A stretch of 64,000 nucleotides of DNA from Candidatus Nanoarchaeia archaeon (GTDB taxonomy: Archaea > Nanobdellota > Nanobdellia > SCGC-AAA011-G17 > JACPNG01), in contig JAQTMK010000003.1 in assembly GCA_028714375.1 (NCBI GenBank), forward strand, positions 16,721 to 80,720. The letters run 5' to 3'. Shown here one piece after another: positions 8,162 through 17,396 of the stretch. A model generated the notes under the pieces. That model worked only from the letters and a program-made list of their open reading frames with translations. It had not been told where the DNA came from and did not search any database. The first letter of the stretch is position 1. Each line of letters opens with the position of its first letter. A program made the translations under genes and the position numbers.

Positions 8162-9760
8162 TTGGGTTTAGATATATTCAAGAAGAAGGAAATTTCTAAA
8201 GAACCTGAAATTACATCTGGGTTCAAAATAGAGGTAGTAAATGATATACAAAAATTACCAGATTTTGCCTCAAAACAGCAGATAGATGTAACTTATGATC
8301 TAATCAGGCCTTATTCTTCTGTTCATGTTCATTGGGATCCTTTGACAAACGAAGTAGTTTACGAATTGGTAGAACCAAATTTAAATGATAATGAAAAAAG
8401 AATCCTTAGGCTTGTAGAGGACTCATTAAAGGAAATAATTAACATAAGTTTCATAGAAGTAAGTGAATCAGAAAAAGTAATTGAATATTTAGAAAAAAAT
8501 GTAAAGGTTTTACTTAAAGAATTTGGAGAGATGATTTCAGAAGATTCTCTTTACAAGGTTTTATACTATATCTATCGTGATTTTAGTGGATTAAACCAGA
8601 TAGAGCCAATAATGCATGATTATTACATAGAAGATATTGAATGTAATGGTATTGGAACTCCAATCTATATTGTCCACAGAAAATACCGGAACATAAAAAC
8701 AAACATTGTGTTCAATGATATTCCAGAACTGGCAGGTTTTGTTGAAAAATTAGCACAAAAAGCAGGAAAATATGTTTCCTACGCAAATCCTATTTTAGAT
8801 GGAAGACTGCCAGATGGATCAAGGGTTAATGCAACTTACTCAACAGAGATTTCTTCAAGAGGTCCAACGTTTACAATAAGAAAATTCACACAGGAACCAT
8901 GGACACCAGTAAAACTAATAGATTTCAGGACAGTATCACCAGAGATATTGGCATACCTATGGCTTGCAATTGAATATGAATCAAACATAATGGTAATTGG
9001 TGGAACCGGTTCAGGAAAAACCTCCTTCCTTAATGCTTTGGCATTTTTTATTCCTCCGGCAGCAAGAGTGGTTTCAATTGAAGATACAAAAGAACTTAAT
9101 TTAATGCATGAAAACTGGCTTCCAAGTATAGCAAGAGAAGGAGTTGGTTTGGCAAACTTTGTAGGTCAAAAACACGGAGAAGTTTCTTTATTTGATTTGC
9201 TGAAAGAAAGTTTCAGGCAGCGTCCAGACTTTGTAATCGTCGGTGAAATAAGGGGTAAAGAAGCATTTGTTTTATTCCAGGGAATGAGTTCAGGTCATCC
9301 ATCTTTTGGGACAATGCACGCAGAAGATGTTGAAACTATGATAAGAAGACTTGAAACAGAACCAATTAATCTAAGTGCAGGTTTGGTTGAAAGTTTAGAT
9401 GTAGTATGTGTTATGATTCAGACAAAAGTAAAAGGCGAGTCAGTAAGACGTATAAGAGAAGTGGCAGAAATAGTTTCGGTTTCAGAAGATCAGGTTGGAA
9501 GAGCAAACTACAATATGCCTTTTGTAAGAAATCCAGAAACAGATCAGTTCTTCTTCAAGACAAACAGCTACATTTTCAGTAAAATATCCCAAAGTCATGG
9601 AATCCCAATTGCAAAACTAAATAACGAATTTATGCTAAGAGCAAGACTATTGATGGAAATGTATAAAGCAAAGATTTTCGAATTCAAGGAAGTTCAGGAA
9701 ATAATAAACAAATACTATAAAGCTCCTCAGGAAGTATTAAAGAGATTTAACATAATATGA
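8162..9760 (+). CDS. type IV pilus/secretion ATPase (GspE/TadA/FlaI family)
   Basis: A 532-residue motor ATPase driving pilin assembly from the cytoplasmic face. An N-terminal domain (about 50-260) carries LVEPNLNDNE and YIYRDFSGL; Walker A GGTGSGKTS lies at about 280-288, followed by IEDTKEL (Asp box), VGEIRGKEA (Walker B) and GTMHAEDVETM (His box). The start is a TTG, supported by a GAGGTGA ribosome site 5-6 nt upstream and the absence of a nearby ATG. It overlaps the next ORF by 4 nt and heads a six-gene operon. A paralogue of its N-terminal part without the motor lies at 55504-56352. Confidence 0.93.
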   Translation: MGLDIFKKKEISKEPEITSGFKIEVVNDIQKLPDFASKQQIDVTYDLIRPYSSVHVHWDPLTNEVVYELVEPNLNDNEKRILRLVEDSLKEIINISFIEVSESEKVIEYLEKNVKVLLKEFGEMISEDSLYKVLYYIYRDFSGLNQIEPIMHDYYIEDIECNGIGTPIYIVHRKYRNIKTNIVFNDIPELAGFVEKLAQKAGKYVSYANPILDGRLPDGSRVNATYSTEISSRGPTFTIRKFTQEPWTPVKLIDFRTVSPEILAYLWLAIEYESNIMVIGGTGSGKTSFLNALAFFIPPAARVVSIEDTKELNLMHENWLPSIAREGVGLANFVGQKHGEVSLFDLLKESFRQRPDFVIVGEIRGKEAFVLFQGMSSGHPSFGTMHAEDVETMIRRLETEPINLSAGLVESLDVVCVMIQTKVKGESVRRIREVAEIVSVSEDQVGRANYNMPFVRNPETDQFFFKTNSYIFSKISQSHGIPIAKLNNEFMLRARLLMEMYKAKIFEFKEVQEIINKYYKAPQEVLKRFNII

Positions 9761-9903
9761 ACATAGAAAAAATAAAACAGGATGCAAGGTCTTTGATAGA
9801 ACTTTCATATAAAAGGGACGAGTCTATAAGATTAAATAAAAAAACAAAAGAAATTGACGAGAAAATCCTTGCCCTATGCGACTCAATAGAATCCTCATTA
9901 TAA
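9757..9903 (+). CDS. 48-aa helical protein between pilus ATPase and TadC
   Basis: MNIEKIKQDARSLIELSYKR and onward, a Lys/Glu/Asp-rich, probably fully alpha-helical protein of 48 residues. Its ATG overlaps the ATPase stop (ATGA) and its stop is 1 nt before the next start, so it is embedded in a tightly coupled operon and is unlikely to be noise. No signal peptide or membrane segment. Inference: a small cytoplasmic adaptor of the assembly machine, perhaps between ATPase and platform protein. Confidence 0.65.
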   Translation: MNIEKIKQDARSLIELSYKRDESIRLNKKTKEIDEKILALCDSIESSL

Positions 9904-9904
9904 A

Positions 9905-11053
9905 ATGGTTGATATTAAATATTTGGCAGATGAAGTAGCAAGACTTGCAGAAGAATCATCGAAATTGAATCCTTCTAAATTAAAAGATCTGGAAAAATTA
10001 AAATCTAAAATAAGAATCAATCTGCACAAGATAAGAAAAGAAGTTGAAACCGAGAAAAGCCTGAAAAAAGATCCTTTAATAGAGATAGAGAGAATAAAAC
10101 AACTTTCAAAAATATATCATAAGCAAAAAGAAATCAAAAAAGATGAGTTAAAGATTGATTACACAATCTATAAAACAAACGAATTGGGGATGTTTGCTAA
10201 TAAGTTGTTTGAAAAACATTCTGTCAGGTTACAGAAAAAATACAAGGGTTTTTTTGATAAATTATATTATGATTTGATTTCTTCAAATATAAAAATAATC
10301 TCAAAAACCTATATTTCATTAATTCTATTAGGAACTCTTGCAGCATTTATATTTTCATTTCTTTTGCTGGTCGTAGTTTTAAAAGGAAATATTATTTTCA
10401 GTATAGTTAGAGGTTTATTTTTGGCAGTAATAATTGCAGCCCTGACATTTTTGGGAATTTATTTCTATCCATCAACAGTTGTTAATCAGAGAAAAAGGCA
10501 GATAAAAAATGATTTGCCTTTTGTTATCTTGCACATGTCTGCAATAGCAGGTTCTGGGGCAAATCCAATTTCAATGTTTAATCTAATCCTAAAATCAGAC
10601 GAATATCCTGGAATAAAAGGAGAAATTAAAAAAATTGTAAATTATGTAAATTTATATGGTTACGATTTAACCACAGCAATGAAAGTAGTATCCCTAACAA
10701 CACCATCAAAGGATTTTAAAGAGTTGTTAAATGGTTTGGTAACCACAATAGAAACTGGGGGCTCATTGAAAGAATATTTAAGGGCAAAATCCCAGGATAC
10801 AATGACAACCTACAAACTAGACAGAACAAAATATGTAGAAAGTTTGGCTGCCTATTCAGATGTTTACACAGGAATGTTGATAGCAGCTCCATTACTATTT
10901 TTCACAGTTTTGGCAATAATCCAAGGGGTTGGTGGAGGCTCAATAGCAGGAATAAGTGTAAAAACTTTAGCAATCATAGGAACATTTGTAGTTTTGCCAT
11001 TGTTAAATTTAGGATTTATGGTTTTCCTTAACTTAACCAAAATAGAAAAATGA
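9905..11053 (+). CDS. TadC/FlaJ-like pilus platform membrane protein
   Basis: 382 residues. A Lys/Glu-rich helical N-terminal region (1-130) is followed by two hydrophobic segments (about 140-166 and 170-192), a GspF/T2SSF-like cytoplasmic domain (IAGSGANPISMF, TTIETGGSLKEYL) and two C-terminal transmembrane segments. In the family this inner-membrane platform is driven by the secretion ATPase upstream. It overlaps the next TadC-like gene by 4 nt. The long charged N-terminus is unusual and could contact the ATPase or the 48-aa protein. Confidence 0.85.
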   Translation: MVDIKYLADEVARLAEESSKLNPSKLKDLEKLKSKIRINLHKIRKEVETEKSLKKDPLIEIERIKQLSKIYHKQKEIKKDELKIDYTIYKTNELGMFANKLFEKHSVRLQKKYKGFFDKLYYDLISSNIKIISKTYISLILLGTLAAFIFSFLLLVVVLKGNIIFSIVRGLFLAVIIAALTFLGIYFYPSTVVNQRKRQIKNDLPFVILHMSAIAGSGANPISMFNLILKSDEYPGIKGEIKKIVNYVNLYGYDLTTAMKVVSLTTPSKDFKELLNGLVTTIETGGSLKEYLRAKSQDTMTTYKLDRTKYVESLAAYSDVYTGMLIAAPLLFFTVLAIIQGVGGGSIAGISVKTLAIIGTFVVLPLLNLGFMVFLNLTKIEK

Positions 11054-11895
11054 AACTTGAATTTAAGAAAAAATACTGGATCGGAATCATTGCAGCATTG
11101 TTTTTGTTAATCACAGATATATTAGTGTTCAGAGGGACAAGATGGTTCTACACTTTATTAATAATCTCACTAAGCATAGCATGGCTGCAGTTTTGGTTAG
11201 ATTTCTTTGCTGAAAACAAGAGACAGAAAGAAATGGAAGAAAAATTCTTAGAATTTATAAGAAATTTAGTAGGAACAGTAAAATCAGGGATTTCAATACC
11301 AAATTCAATCATCAATGTTGTTGACGGAGATTATGGTTCTCTAAACCCTTACGTAAAAAAATTAGCAAAACAGATTGAATGGGGAATTCCTGTTCAGGAA
11401 GCACTCATAATATTTGCAAATGATACTAAAAATGCAGTAATAAAAAGAAGTATTTCGATTGTTATTGAAGCAACCCGTTCAGGTGGAGATATTGAAGATG
11501 TTCTGGAAGAAGTTTCAAGTTCAGTAGTTAATGTTAAAAAAATGAAGCAGGAAAGAAAATCCAGCACATACTCACAGATAGTTCAGGGATATATTGTATT
11601 TTTCGTTTTCATAGCAATCATGTTGGTTTTGCAGCTATGGTTATTCCCAAAAATAACAGAAATGTCCTCAAGTTTTGGAACTGGTTTGGGTGTTTTAGGT
11701 GTTGGGGCAGGAACAGGCGAAGCTCCTGTTAATCTGGACAAGATATTTTTCGGGTTAATAGTTGTTCAGGGATTTTTCGCAGGAATAATGATCGGTAAAT
11801 TCTCAGAAGGAAAATTAAAACAGGGTTTGATTCATTCATTAGTATTGGTAACCGTTGCTACATTGATAATTACAACCGTAAAAGGTGGAATATGA
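11050..11895 (+). CDS. second TadC-like pilus platform protein
   Basis: 281 residues: two N-terminal transmembrane helices (about 12-28, 34-54), a GspF-like domain (VGTVKSGISIPNSI, IVIEATRSGGDIEDVL) and C-terminal membrane helices around 175-200, 240-255 and 260-278. It forms a pair with the preceding gene, like the TadB/TadC or two-half FlaJ arrangement of archaeal pili. Overlaps of 4 nt on both sides indicate translational coupling. Confidence 0.85.
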   Translation: MKLEFKKKYWIGIIAALFLLITDILVFRGTRWFYTLLIISLSIAWLQFWLDFFAENKRQKEMEEKFLEFIRNLVGTVKSGISIPNSIINVVDGDYGSLNPYVKKLAKQIEWGIPVQEALIIFANDTKNAVIKRSISIVIEATRSGGDIEDVLEEVSSSVVNVKKMKQERKSSTYSQIVQGYIVFFVFIAIMLVLQLWLFPKITEMSSSFGTGLGVLGVGAGTGEAPVNLDKIFFGLIVVQGFFAGIMIGKFSEGKLKQGLIHSLVLVTVATLIITTVKGGI

Positions 11896-12644
11896 AAAAA
11901 GGTGAGTCTCATGCAGATTGGGCAATAAGTATGGGAATTTTCTTAGTTGCAGTCATGTCTGTGCTTATGTTCTTGCGTCCCGGTTTTACTCCAGAATACA
12001 AGCAGGATGTTTTGAGTTCTATAATAGAAGAAGGGATAAAAAATGACATAAGGGTTAATGTTGAAAAGATTCCAATTTACATTGATATAATCGTAGAGCC
12101 TTTTGAAAGCAAAAAATACAGTCTAGAATTTCCAGTAACAAATTTCCCAGTTGATGATTCAAACGAATATTTTAAAATGGTTAATGACCAGAATGAAATA
12201 ATTGATTTCTCAATAACCGGAATGGAAAAAAACAGAAATATTGCATTTGCAGGATATCTAAGTTCAAATTCCTTAAACATCTTTTATATAATTCATATGA
12301 CTAAAATATCTGTAACAAATACTGATCCCGGTGAACAGAGTATTGCAGACTCAAGTTATGATTTGATTATCGGAACAGTAGCAAGAAACTCAGGAGTATA
12401 TTCGCTTTTACTTGAAGATCTTGAAAACACCTGTAAAACTTCTGAAGGTTATAAATCTCTAAAAGAAAAATGGGGTTATCCACCAAACAAGGAGTTTGAG
12501 ATTTATGTGGATGGAAATAAAATATGCAATCAGGCAGAACCTTCAACCAATGTTGATATTTTTGTAAAAGAATGGAAAGACGTAATTGTTGACAATACTG
12601 GGATAGATTATAAAACAGTTCAGTTTAACATAAGAACATGGTAG
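11892..12644 (+). CDS. pilus-locus secreted/anchored protein
   Basis: MKKGESHADWAISMGIFLVAV gives a class III-like start (Lys-Lys-Gly) with a hydrophobic helix at about residues 10-28, followed by about 220 residues of probable beta-rich extracellular domain with two Cys. It overlaps TadC upstream (4 nt) and the next gene (7 nt). The position downstream of the platform genes suggests a minor pilin or a pilus-associated surface protein; the family is not recognised. Confidence 0.65.
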   Translation: MKKGESHADWAISMGIFLVAVMSVLMFLRPGFTPEYKQDVLSSIIEEGIKNDIRVNVEKIPIYIDIIVEPFESKKYSLEFPVTNFPVDDSNEYFKMVNDQNEIIDFSITGMEKNRNIAFAGYLSSNSLNIFYIIHMTKISVTNTDPGEQSIADSSYDLIIGTVARNSGVYSLLLEDLENTCKTSEGYKSLKEKWGYPPNKEFEIYVDGNKICNQAEPSTNVDIFVKEWKDVIVDNTGIDYKTVQFNIRTW

Positions 12645-13117
12645 ATAAAAAAGGAGTAATAAAAACATTTGAAGCAGTCTTTGCAATAGTTTTAATTCTT
12701 ATATTCATTTACGCAATTCTCCCAAGACATACAGAATCAAAACCAGAAGTTCCTTATGAGGTAAAATCAAGTTTTGAATTTTTATTGGATAATATTCTTA
12801 CAAACAATTCATTAAGGGATTGTTTGGTAAATAATCCTCTTTGCAGAAACCAGGAAAATTTGCAGCAGACAGTTATCGAAGGAGTTCCAACAAATTATGA
12901 GTTTGCCTATGTTATCTGTCAGACTCCTACATGTTTATGCGATGATGTATGTGTTAATTTTCAGAATAAATTAAGAGTTCCTGGATGCAATGATGTCTGC
13001 ATAAATTCTGCTCCATGGCCAGAGGAAAAATCAATCTACATGGGAGATGTTTTTGTTGCTTCATACAAAGACCAGCAGGATCCTAAAATTTTTAGAATTT
13101 GGGTATGGGGAAAATAA
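12638..13117 (+). CDS. Cys-rich pilin-like protein
   Basis: 159 residues. The start MVDKKGVIKTFEAVFAIVLI has a KKG motif and a hydrophobic helix with Glu at the position that is conserved in many pilins (FEA). The mature part has ten Cys, including CLCDDVC and GCNDVC, pointing to disulfides outside the cell. Last gene of the pilus operon; it converges on the hotdog gene with a 1-nt gap. Confidence 0.65.
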   Translation: MVDKKGVIKTFEAVFAIVLILIFIYAILPRHTESKPEVPYEVKSSFEFLLDNILTNNSLRDCLVNNPLCRNQENLQQTVIEGVPTNYEFAYVICQTPTCLCDDVCVNFQNKLRVPGCNDVCINSAPWPEEKSIYMGDVFVASYKDQQDPKIFRIWVWGK

Positions 13118-13118
13118 A

Positions 13119-13577
13119 TTATAGTTTCAGTGCAAGTTCCATCTTTCCCATCGATTTTCCTTGCTCTAAATCATAATCCAAAAAAGCAATGTATAAATTA
13201 CCATATTTTTTAATCCTATTTAACTTTATATACCCTTGAATAATTTCATTAGTTGGGATTGGTTTTCTAAACCTAATATTCGAATTTATTATAAACATAT
13301 TTTCTTTCATCAATTCTAAGAATTCTTCAAAATTGATAGTTTGCTCAAACCTACCTTCTGGTAACCATTCACCAAACGCAGAATAGCATAATTGATTTAA
13401 ACAAAGTTGGGCCTCAATTGAAGTCATATGTTCCAGTTTTTTTGTTGTATAATAGGTATCTCCTATGTTAAATTTACCCTCTGCTTTTGGATATTTTATA
13501 GATGCCTCTATCAGATACATACAGTCAAGTTTATATAATTCTAAAGTTCTATTCAGTCTCTCTTGTGGAATTTGCAT
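13119..13577 (-). CDS. FcoT-like hotdog-fold protein
   Basis: 152 residues. The pattern DCMYLIEASIKYPKAEGKF, GDTYYTTKKLEHMTSIEAQL and CLNQLCYSAFGEWL resembles the FcoT-type long-chain acyl-CoA thioesterase family, in which a conserved Asn-Gln is preceded by an acidic/His helix. This is recognition from memory, not a search. Such proteins are rare in archaea, so it may have been acquired. It stands alone on the minus strand between the pilus operon and archease. Confidence 0.5.
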   Translation of the reverse strand: MQIPQERLNRTLELYKLDCMYLIEASIKYPKAEGKFNIGDTYYTTKKLEHMTSIEAQLCLNQLCYSAFGEWLPEGRFEQTINFEEFLELMKENMFIINSNIRFRKPIPTNEIIQGYIKLNRIKKYGNLYIAFLDYDLEQGKSMGKMELALKL

Positions 13578-13701
13578 TCTCTAATCCTATCACAGAACTC
13601 TTCTCCCGATGGGTAATATAAGGATTATCCTTTTCTTTAAAAAACTATCTAACACCAATTCTTTCCAAAACCTTTAATAATTATCTTAACTAAATAATCC
13701 T

Positions 13702-14112
13702 ATGTCATTCAAAATAGTAGAAGATCTAACCTCAGATGTAATGTTTCAGGTAGAAAGTAAAACCCTAAAAGGTTTATTTGAAGATTCAGCTAAAGCTTTA
13801 TCCTCAATTATATGTAAAACAAATAAAGTAAAACCAAAAAAATCCAAAAACATAGAAATCAAAGCAAAAAACTTAGAAGAATTAATGTTTAGATGGCTCC
13901 AAAAATTAATTGCAACAGTAGATATTGAAGAAATGTTTTTCAGTAAGTTTGAAATCAAAGAAATCTCAGAAAAAAATCTAAAAGCAAAAATCTACGGAGA
14001 AGAAATCCAACCAGAATTAGGAGAAACAGTCGTAAAAGCAGTAACTAATTATAAATTTAAAGTCTGGAAAGAAAAAGATAAATACAAAGCAAATATCACT
14101 TTAGATATCTAA
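13702..14112 (+). CDS. archease (RtcB activator)
   Basis: 136 residues with the archease layout: FKIVEDLTSDVMFQVESKTL at the N-terminus, LEELMFRWLQKLI in the middle, a KAVTNYKF segment and the terminal LDI. Family role: it promotes guanylylation and turnover of RtcB using a bound metal. The usual HTAD motif is here Leu-Thr-Ser-Asp, keeping the Asp but losing the His. rtcB follows 335 bp downstream on the same strand, separated by a small reverse-strand gene. That genomic pairing strengthens the call. Confidence 0.8.
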   Translation: MSFKIVEDLTSDVMFQVESKTLKGLFEDSAKALSSIICKTNKVKPKKSKNIEIKAKNLEELMFRWLQKLIATVDIEEMFFSKFEIKEISEKNLKAKIYGEEIQPELGETVVKAVTNYKFKVWKEKDKYKANITLDI

Positions 14113-14372
14113 AGCATACCGCCTTTCAAATATAATACTGCTGAAATAATTAAGTAAGCAGTCCCGATTAAAGTTAATATTTCAACTAAGATATAAATAA
14201 TATTATCAAAAATAGACATATCATTACAAATTTTAAGATGAAATATTCCAAAAACTCCAAATCTTTCATCCTTACAGCTACTTGTAGGAACAAAACTCAA
14301 ACCAAGCCACAAAGCTAAAACAATTATTGTAATAACATAAAATGCCTTTCTCGAATGAAAGATACTTTTCAT
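14109..14372 (-). CDS. small two-helix membrane protein
   Basis: 87 residues with two hydrophobic segments (about 10-27 and 56-80) flanking a loop with two Cys (SSCKD, LKICND) that probably lies outside and could form a disulfide. The 3' end overlaps archease by 4 nt, convergent. A TATA-like run lies upstream near 14395-14400. Family not recognised. Confidence 0.5.
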   Translation of the reverse strand: MKSIFHSRKAFYVITIIVLALWLGLSFVPTSSCKDERFGVFGIFHLKICNDMSIFDNIIYILVEILTLIGTAYLIISAVLYLKGGML

Positions 14373-14446
14373 ATATTTAAAAAGTTTATCTAACTTAAAT
14401 ACTTTATTATAATAACCTATTTAAATCGTTAAATATATTCAACTTA

Positions 14447-15838
14447 ATGAAAGAATTCCTAAAACAGATAAATGAATTTGAATATGTTCTTCCAAAAGAA
14501 TCAAGAAAAGGAATGAACGTAGATGCAAGAATCATAGGGAATAAAACAATTATAAAAGATCTTGAAGACGAAGCAGTTCATCAGTTGTCAAATGTTGCAA
14601 TGCTTCCAGGGATTATTGAACCTGCCTGGGCAATGCCGGACATGCATTTTGGTTACGGATTACCTATGGGAGCAGTAGCAGCTTTCAGGGAAAAAGACGG
14701 AATAATTTCTTCAGGTATGACTGGATTTGATATCAATTGTGGAATCAACTTAATTAAAACAAATCTGACATTTAATGAATTAAAACCAAGATTAAACGAA
14801 TTAAATCAATTATTATTCAAGAATATTCCATGCGGAGTTGGAAGCAAGGGAAAATTAAAACTGACAGACAAGCAGTTAAATGAAGTATTGGTCTCAGGAG
14901 TAAACTGGGCAGTTGAAAATGGTTATGGAACTAAAGATGATATTAAAAACACAGAGGAAAACGGATGTATGGAAGGAGCAGATCCTTCAAAGGTTTCAGA
15001 AACAGCAAAAAAAAGAGGAAAACCTCAGTTAGGAACTTTGGGTGCAGGAAATCATTTCTTAGAACTTCAGAAAGTATCAAATATTTTTGATGAAAAAACA
15101 GCAAAGAAATTTGGGATAGACAATACAAATCAGGTAACAATAATGCTTCATTGTGGTTCAAGAGGATTAGGACACGAAATAGCATCTGATTATCTGAAAA
15201 TACATGAAAAAGCTGCAGAAAAATACAAAATAACTCTGCCAGACAAACAGTTAGCCTGTGCTCCAATAAATTCAAAAGAAGGTCAGGATTATTTTGCAGC
15301 AATGAAAGCAGCTGTAAATTATTCTTTCACAAACAGATTAATCATGACTCATTGGATAAGGGAAACATTTGAAACTATTTTCAAAAAATCCTGGGAAGAA
15401 TTGGAAATGAAAACAGTATACGGAATAGCACATAACATCTGTAAGAAAGAGAACTATAAAGGAAAAGAAATTTATATTCATAGAAAAGGTGCAACCAGAT
15501 CAATGCCAGATAAACCAGTTTTGATAGCAGGAAGCATGGGAACAGCATCATATATTTTAAAAGGAACTGAAAAAGCAGAAAAAACATTCTACTCAAGCTG
15601 TCATGGAGCAGGAAGAGCAATGTCAAGACATCAGGCAATCAGATCCTTTAAAGGGAATGAGATTAAAAGAATATTGGAATCTCAGGGAAAAAGTGTTTGC
15701 TCAACCTCTCCAGTAGTCTTGGCAGAAGAAGCTCCAGAAGCCTACAAAGACATTGAAGAAGTGATTGGATCAGTTCATGGAGCAGGAATATCAACAAAGG
15801 TAGTTAAGGTAGTTCCAGTGGGTATTATTAAAGGTTAA
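14447..15838 (+). CDS. rtcB: RNA-splicing ligase RtcB
   Basis: Joins 2',3'-cyclic phosphate and 5'-OH ends, chiefly in tRNA intron splicing. 463 residues, close to the family norm, intein-free. Metal and guanylate-binding positions are visible: FDINCGINLI (Asp, Cys), LGAGNHFLELQ (His), MLHCGSRGLGHE (His), AHNICKKE (His) and SCHGAGRAMSRHQA (catalytic His). The intron-bearing tRNA-Ile at 24551 is a likely substrate. It partners with archease just upstream. Its last 4 nt overlap the convergent neighbour. Confidence 0.95.
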   Translation: MKEFLKQINEFEYVLPKESRKGMNVDARIIGNKTIIKDLEDEAVHQLSNVAMLPGIIEPAWAMPDMHFGYGLPMGAVAAFREKDGIISSGMTGFDINCGINLIKTNLTFNELKPRLNELNQLLFKNIPCGVGSKGKLKLTDKQLNEVLVSGVNWAVENGYGTKDDIKNTEENGCMEGADPSKVSETAKKRGKPQLGTLGAGNHFLELQKVSNIFDEKTAKKFGIDNTNQVTIMLHCGSRGLGHEIASDYLKIHEKAAEKYKITLPDKQLACAPINSKEGQDYFAAMKAAVNYSFTNRLIMTHWIRETFETIFKKSWEELEMKTVYGIAHNICKKENYKGKEIYIHRKGATRSMPDKPVLIAGSMGTASYILKGTEKAEKTFYSSCHGAGRAMSRHQAIRSFKGNEIKRILESQGKSVCSTSPVVLAEEAPEAYKDIEEVIGSVHGAGISTKVVKVVPVGIIKG

Positions 15839-16248
15839 TCCTTAATTGGATATCTTCCAGGATCATTATTCCAAAGTTTTTGAAAATCATTAACTAACGG
15901 TATTCCTTTACCCATCATAAATTCCAAGAAATCTAAGTAATTCTTTCGGCTCCGTGTAGAATCTGAAACAGAAAGAGTCTTATCCCAATCAAAATTACCA
16001 TTCAACAACCTGATTGTGTGATAAAAATCTCTTCCATCTGGCCTTTCAATTATCTTTTCAAATCGGTGATCCCCCATCTCAATATCTATCTCTGTTAAAT
16101 CTCCTTTTTCAATATTATAGGTATTCTTACTTTTAATTGAATATTCTAGCTCGCGGGTCACAGCAAAATCAACGATTAAATTAACTATCTTTCTTTCTAA
16201 CTTACTCTCCTCTTCTCTTAATGCTCCTAATGAACCTTCAACAACCAT
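15835..16248 (-). CDS. uncharacterised protein, 137 aa
   Basis: A soluble, charged protein; the N-terminal 35 residues look helical, followed by an alternating region (KGDLTEIDIEMGDHRFEKII) and a C-terminal helical part. No known motif, Cys cluster or membrane segment. It converges on rtcB with a 4-nt overlap and has a TATA-like TTTATTTAAATA just upstream at 16251-16262. No function can be offered. Confidence 0.5.
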   Translation of the reverse strand: MVVEGSLGALREEESKLERKIVNLIVDFAVTRELEYSIKSKNTYNIEKGDLTEIDIEMGDHRFEKIIERPDGRDFYHTIRLLNGNFDWDKTLSVSDSTRSRKNYLDFLEFMMGKGIPLVNDFQKLWNNDPGRYPIKD

Positions 16249-16352
16249 ACTTTATTTAAATAAAAACACCTATAAAAACATTATTATATTGCAGTATAGA
16301 AACATTAATAAATTAACTTTTCAATTTAAAGTAAAACAAAAGGGTTGATATA

Positions 16353-16988
16353 ATGATAAAAAAATTTCAGAGTTTCTTTAAAAACATCTTTTCAAAGATA
16401 TTTAGGAAAAAGAAACATATCAAATTAGGATTATATGGTCCTCCTAATGCAGGAAAAACAACATTGGCAAATAAGATTTCTCAGGACTGGTTGGGTGAAA
16501 ATGTAGGAACTGTTTCAAAAATCCCCCACGAAACAAGAGAAATTCAGGTAAAAGAAAAAATAGAAATAAAAGGCAAGGGAGGAAAAGCAATAACTTTTAA
16601 TTTGGTAGATACTCCTGGAATTGCAACAAGAATTGATTATGAAGATTTTCTTAAATTCAAATTAACAAAAGCAGAAGCAAAAAAAAGAGCTAAAGAAGCA
16701 ACAAAAGGTGTTATTGAAGCAATAAAATGGTTGGACAGTATGGATTGTGTTGTTGTAGTTTTAGACTCAACCCTAAATCCATATTCTCAGGTTAATCTTA
16801 CAATCATCGGTAACTTAGCAGCAAGGGAAATTCCTGTAATTGTTATAGGGAACAAAATAGATTTGAAAAAAGCAAAGATAAAAAGTATAGAAAATGCATT
16901 CCCTCAGTATAAAGTATTGGGAGTTTCAGCAGAGAAAGGAATAAATATAGAGGAATTTTATGAATCATTGTTTGAGGTGATAAGATAA
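16353..16988 (+). CDS. Era-like small GTPase (ArvA/OapA-like)
   Basis: 211 residues: G1 GPPNAGKTT (about 30-38), G3 DTPG, G4 NKID and G5 VSAEKG. A basic N-terminal 25 residues (KKFQSFFKNIFSKIFRKKK) could bind membrane. It is followed without gaps by a DUF2073 protein and a zinc-ribbon protein, the conserved archaeal trio. From memory, the haloarchaeal homologue ArvA is needed for extracellular vesicle formation, with ArvB and ArvC alongside; that link should be confirmed. Start ATG 16353. Confidence 0.82.
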   Translation: MIKKFQSFFKNIFSKIFRKKKHIKLGLYGPPNAGKTTLANKISQDWLGENVGTVSKIPHETREIQVKEKIEIKGKGGKAITFNLVDTPGIATRIDYEDFLKFKLTKAEAKKRAKEATKGVIEAIKWLDSMDCVVVVLDSTLNPYSQVNLTIIGNLAAREIPVIVIGNKIDLKKAKIKSIENAFPQYKVLGVSAEKGINIEEFYESLFEVIR

Positions 16989-17396
16989 ATGTTAACATTG
17001 CAGTTTGTGCCGTATTCGGAAATAAAAAAACTGGATTCAGATGCAAAAGTGACTAAGTTGCTTAACTTGGTAAAAGAAGACAAAATTGTTTTGGTTGAGG
17101 GTCGTTTGAAAGCTACTGAAGAAACAGAATTAATCCAAAAAACAATGGAAGGGATTAATAAAAGTTTCAAGGGAATTGAATTATGTACAATATATCCTCA
17201 CGTAAAGAATGAAAAAACTTATGAAAAATTAACAAGGACTATGGCTGCATTACTTACCGGAGTAAAATCAGGTCTGACAGTAATAGGTCCTGCAACAGTT
17301 ATAAAAGAAATAAAGAGAGATCCAAATAAAATTCAACTATTAACTACAAATGGTTTAAATAGGAGAAGAACCCTTAGACTTAAGGGGAAAAGATAA
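16989..17396 (+). CDS. DUF2073 protein (GTPase partner)
   Basis: 135 residues matching the DUF2073 pattern: short N-terminal strand, VEGRLKATEETELI, and the C-terminal GLTVIGPATVIKEIKRDP with a basic tail. Its ATG follows the GTPase stop immediately and the next gene begins right after its own stop. Family members occur almost only beside the small GTPase and the zinc-ribbon protein, so a shared complex is likely. Biochemical role unknown. Confidence 0.8.
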   Translation: MLTLQFVPYSEIKKLDSDAKVTKLLNLVKEDKIVLVEGRLKATEETELIQKTMEGINKSFKGIELCTIYPHVKNEKTYEKLTRTMAALLTGVKSGLTVIGPATVIKEIKRDPNKIQLLTTNGLNRRRTLRLKGKR

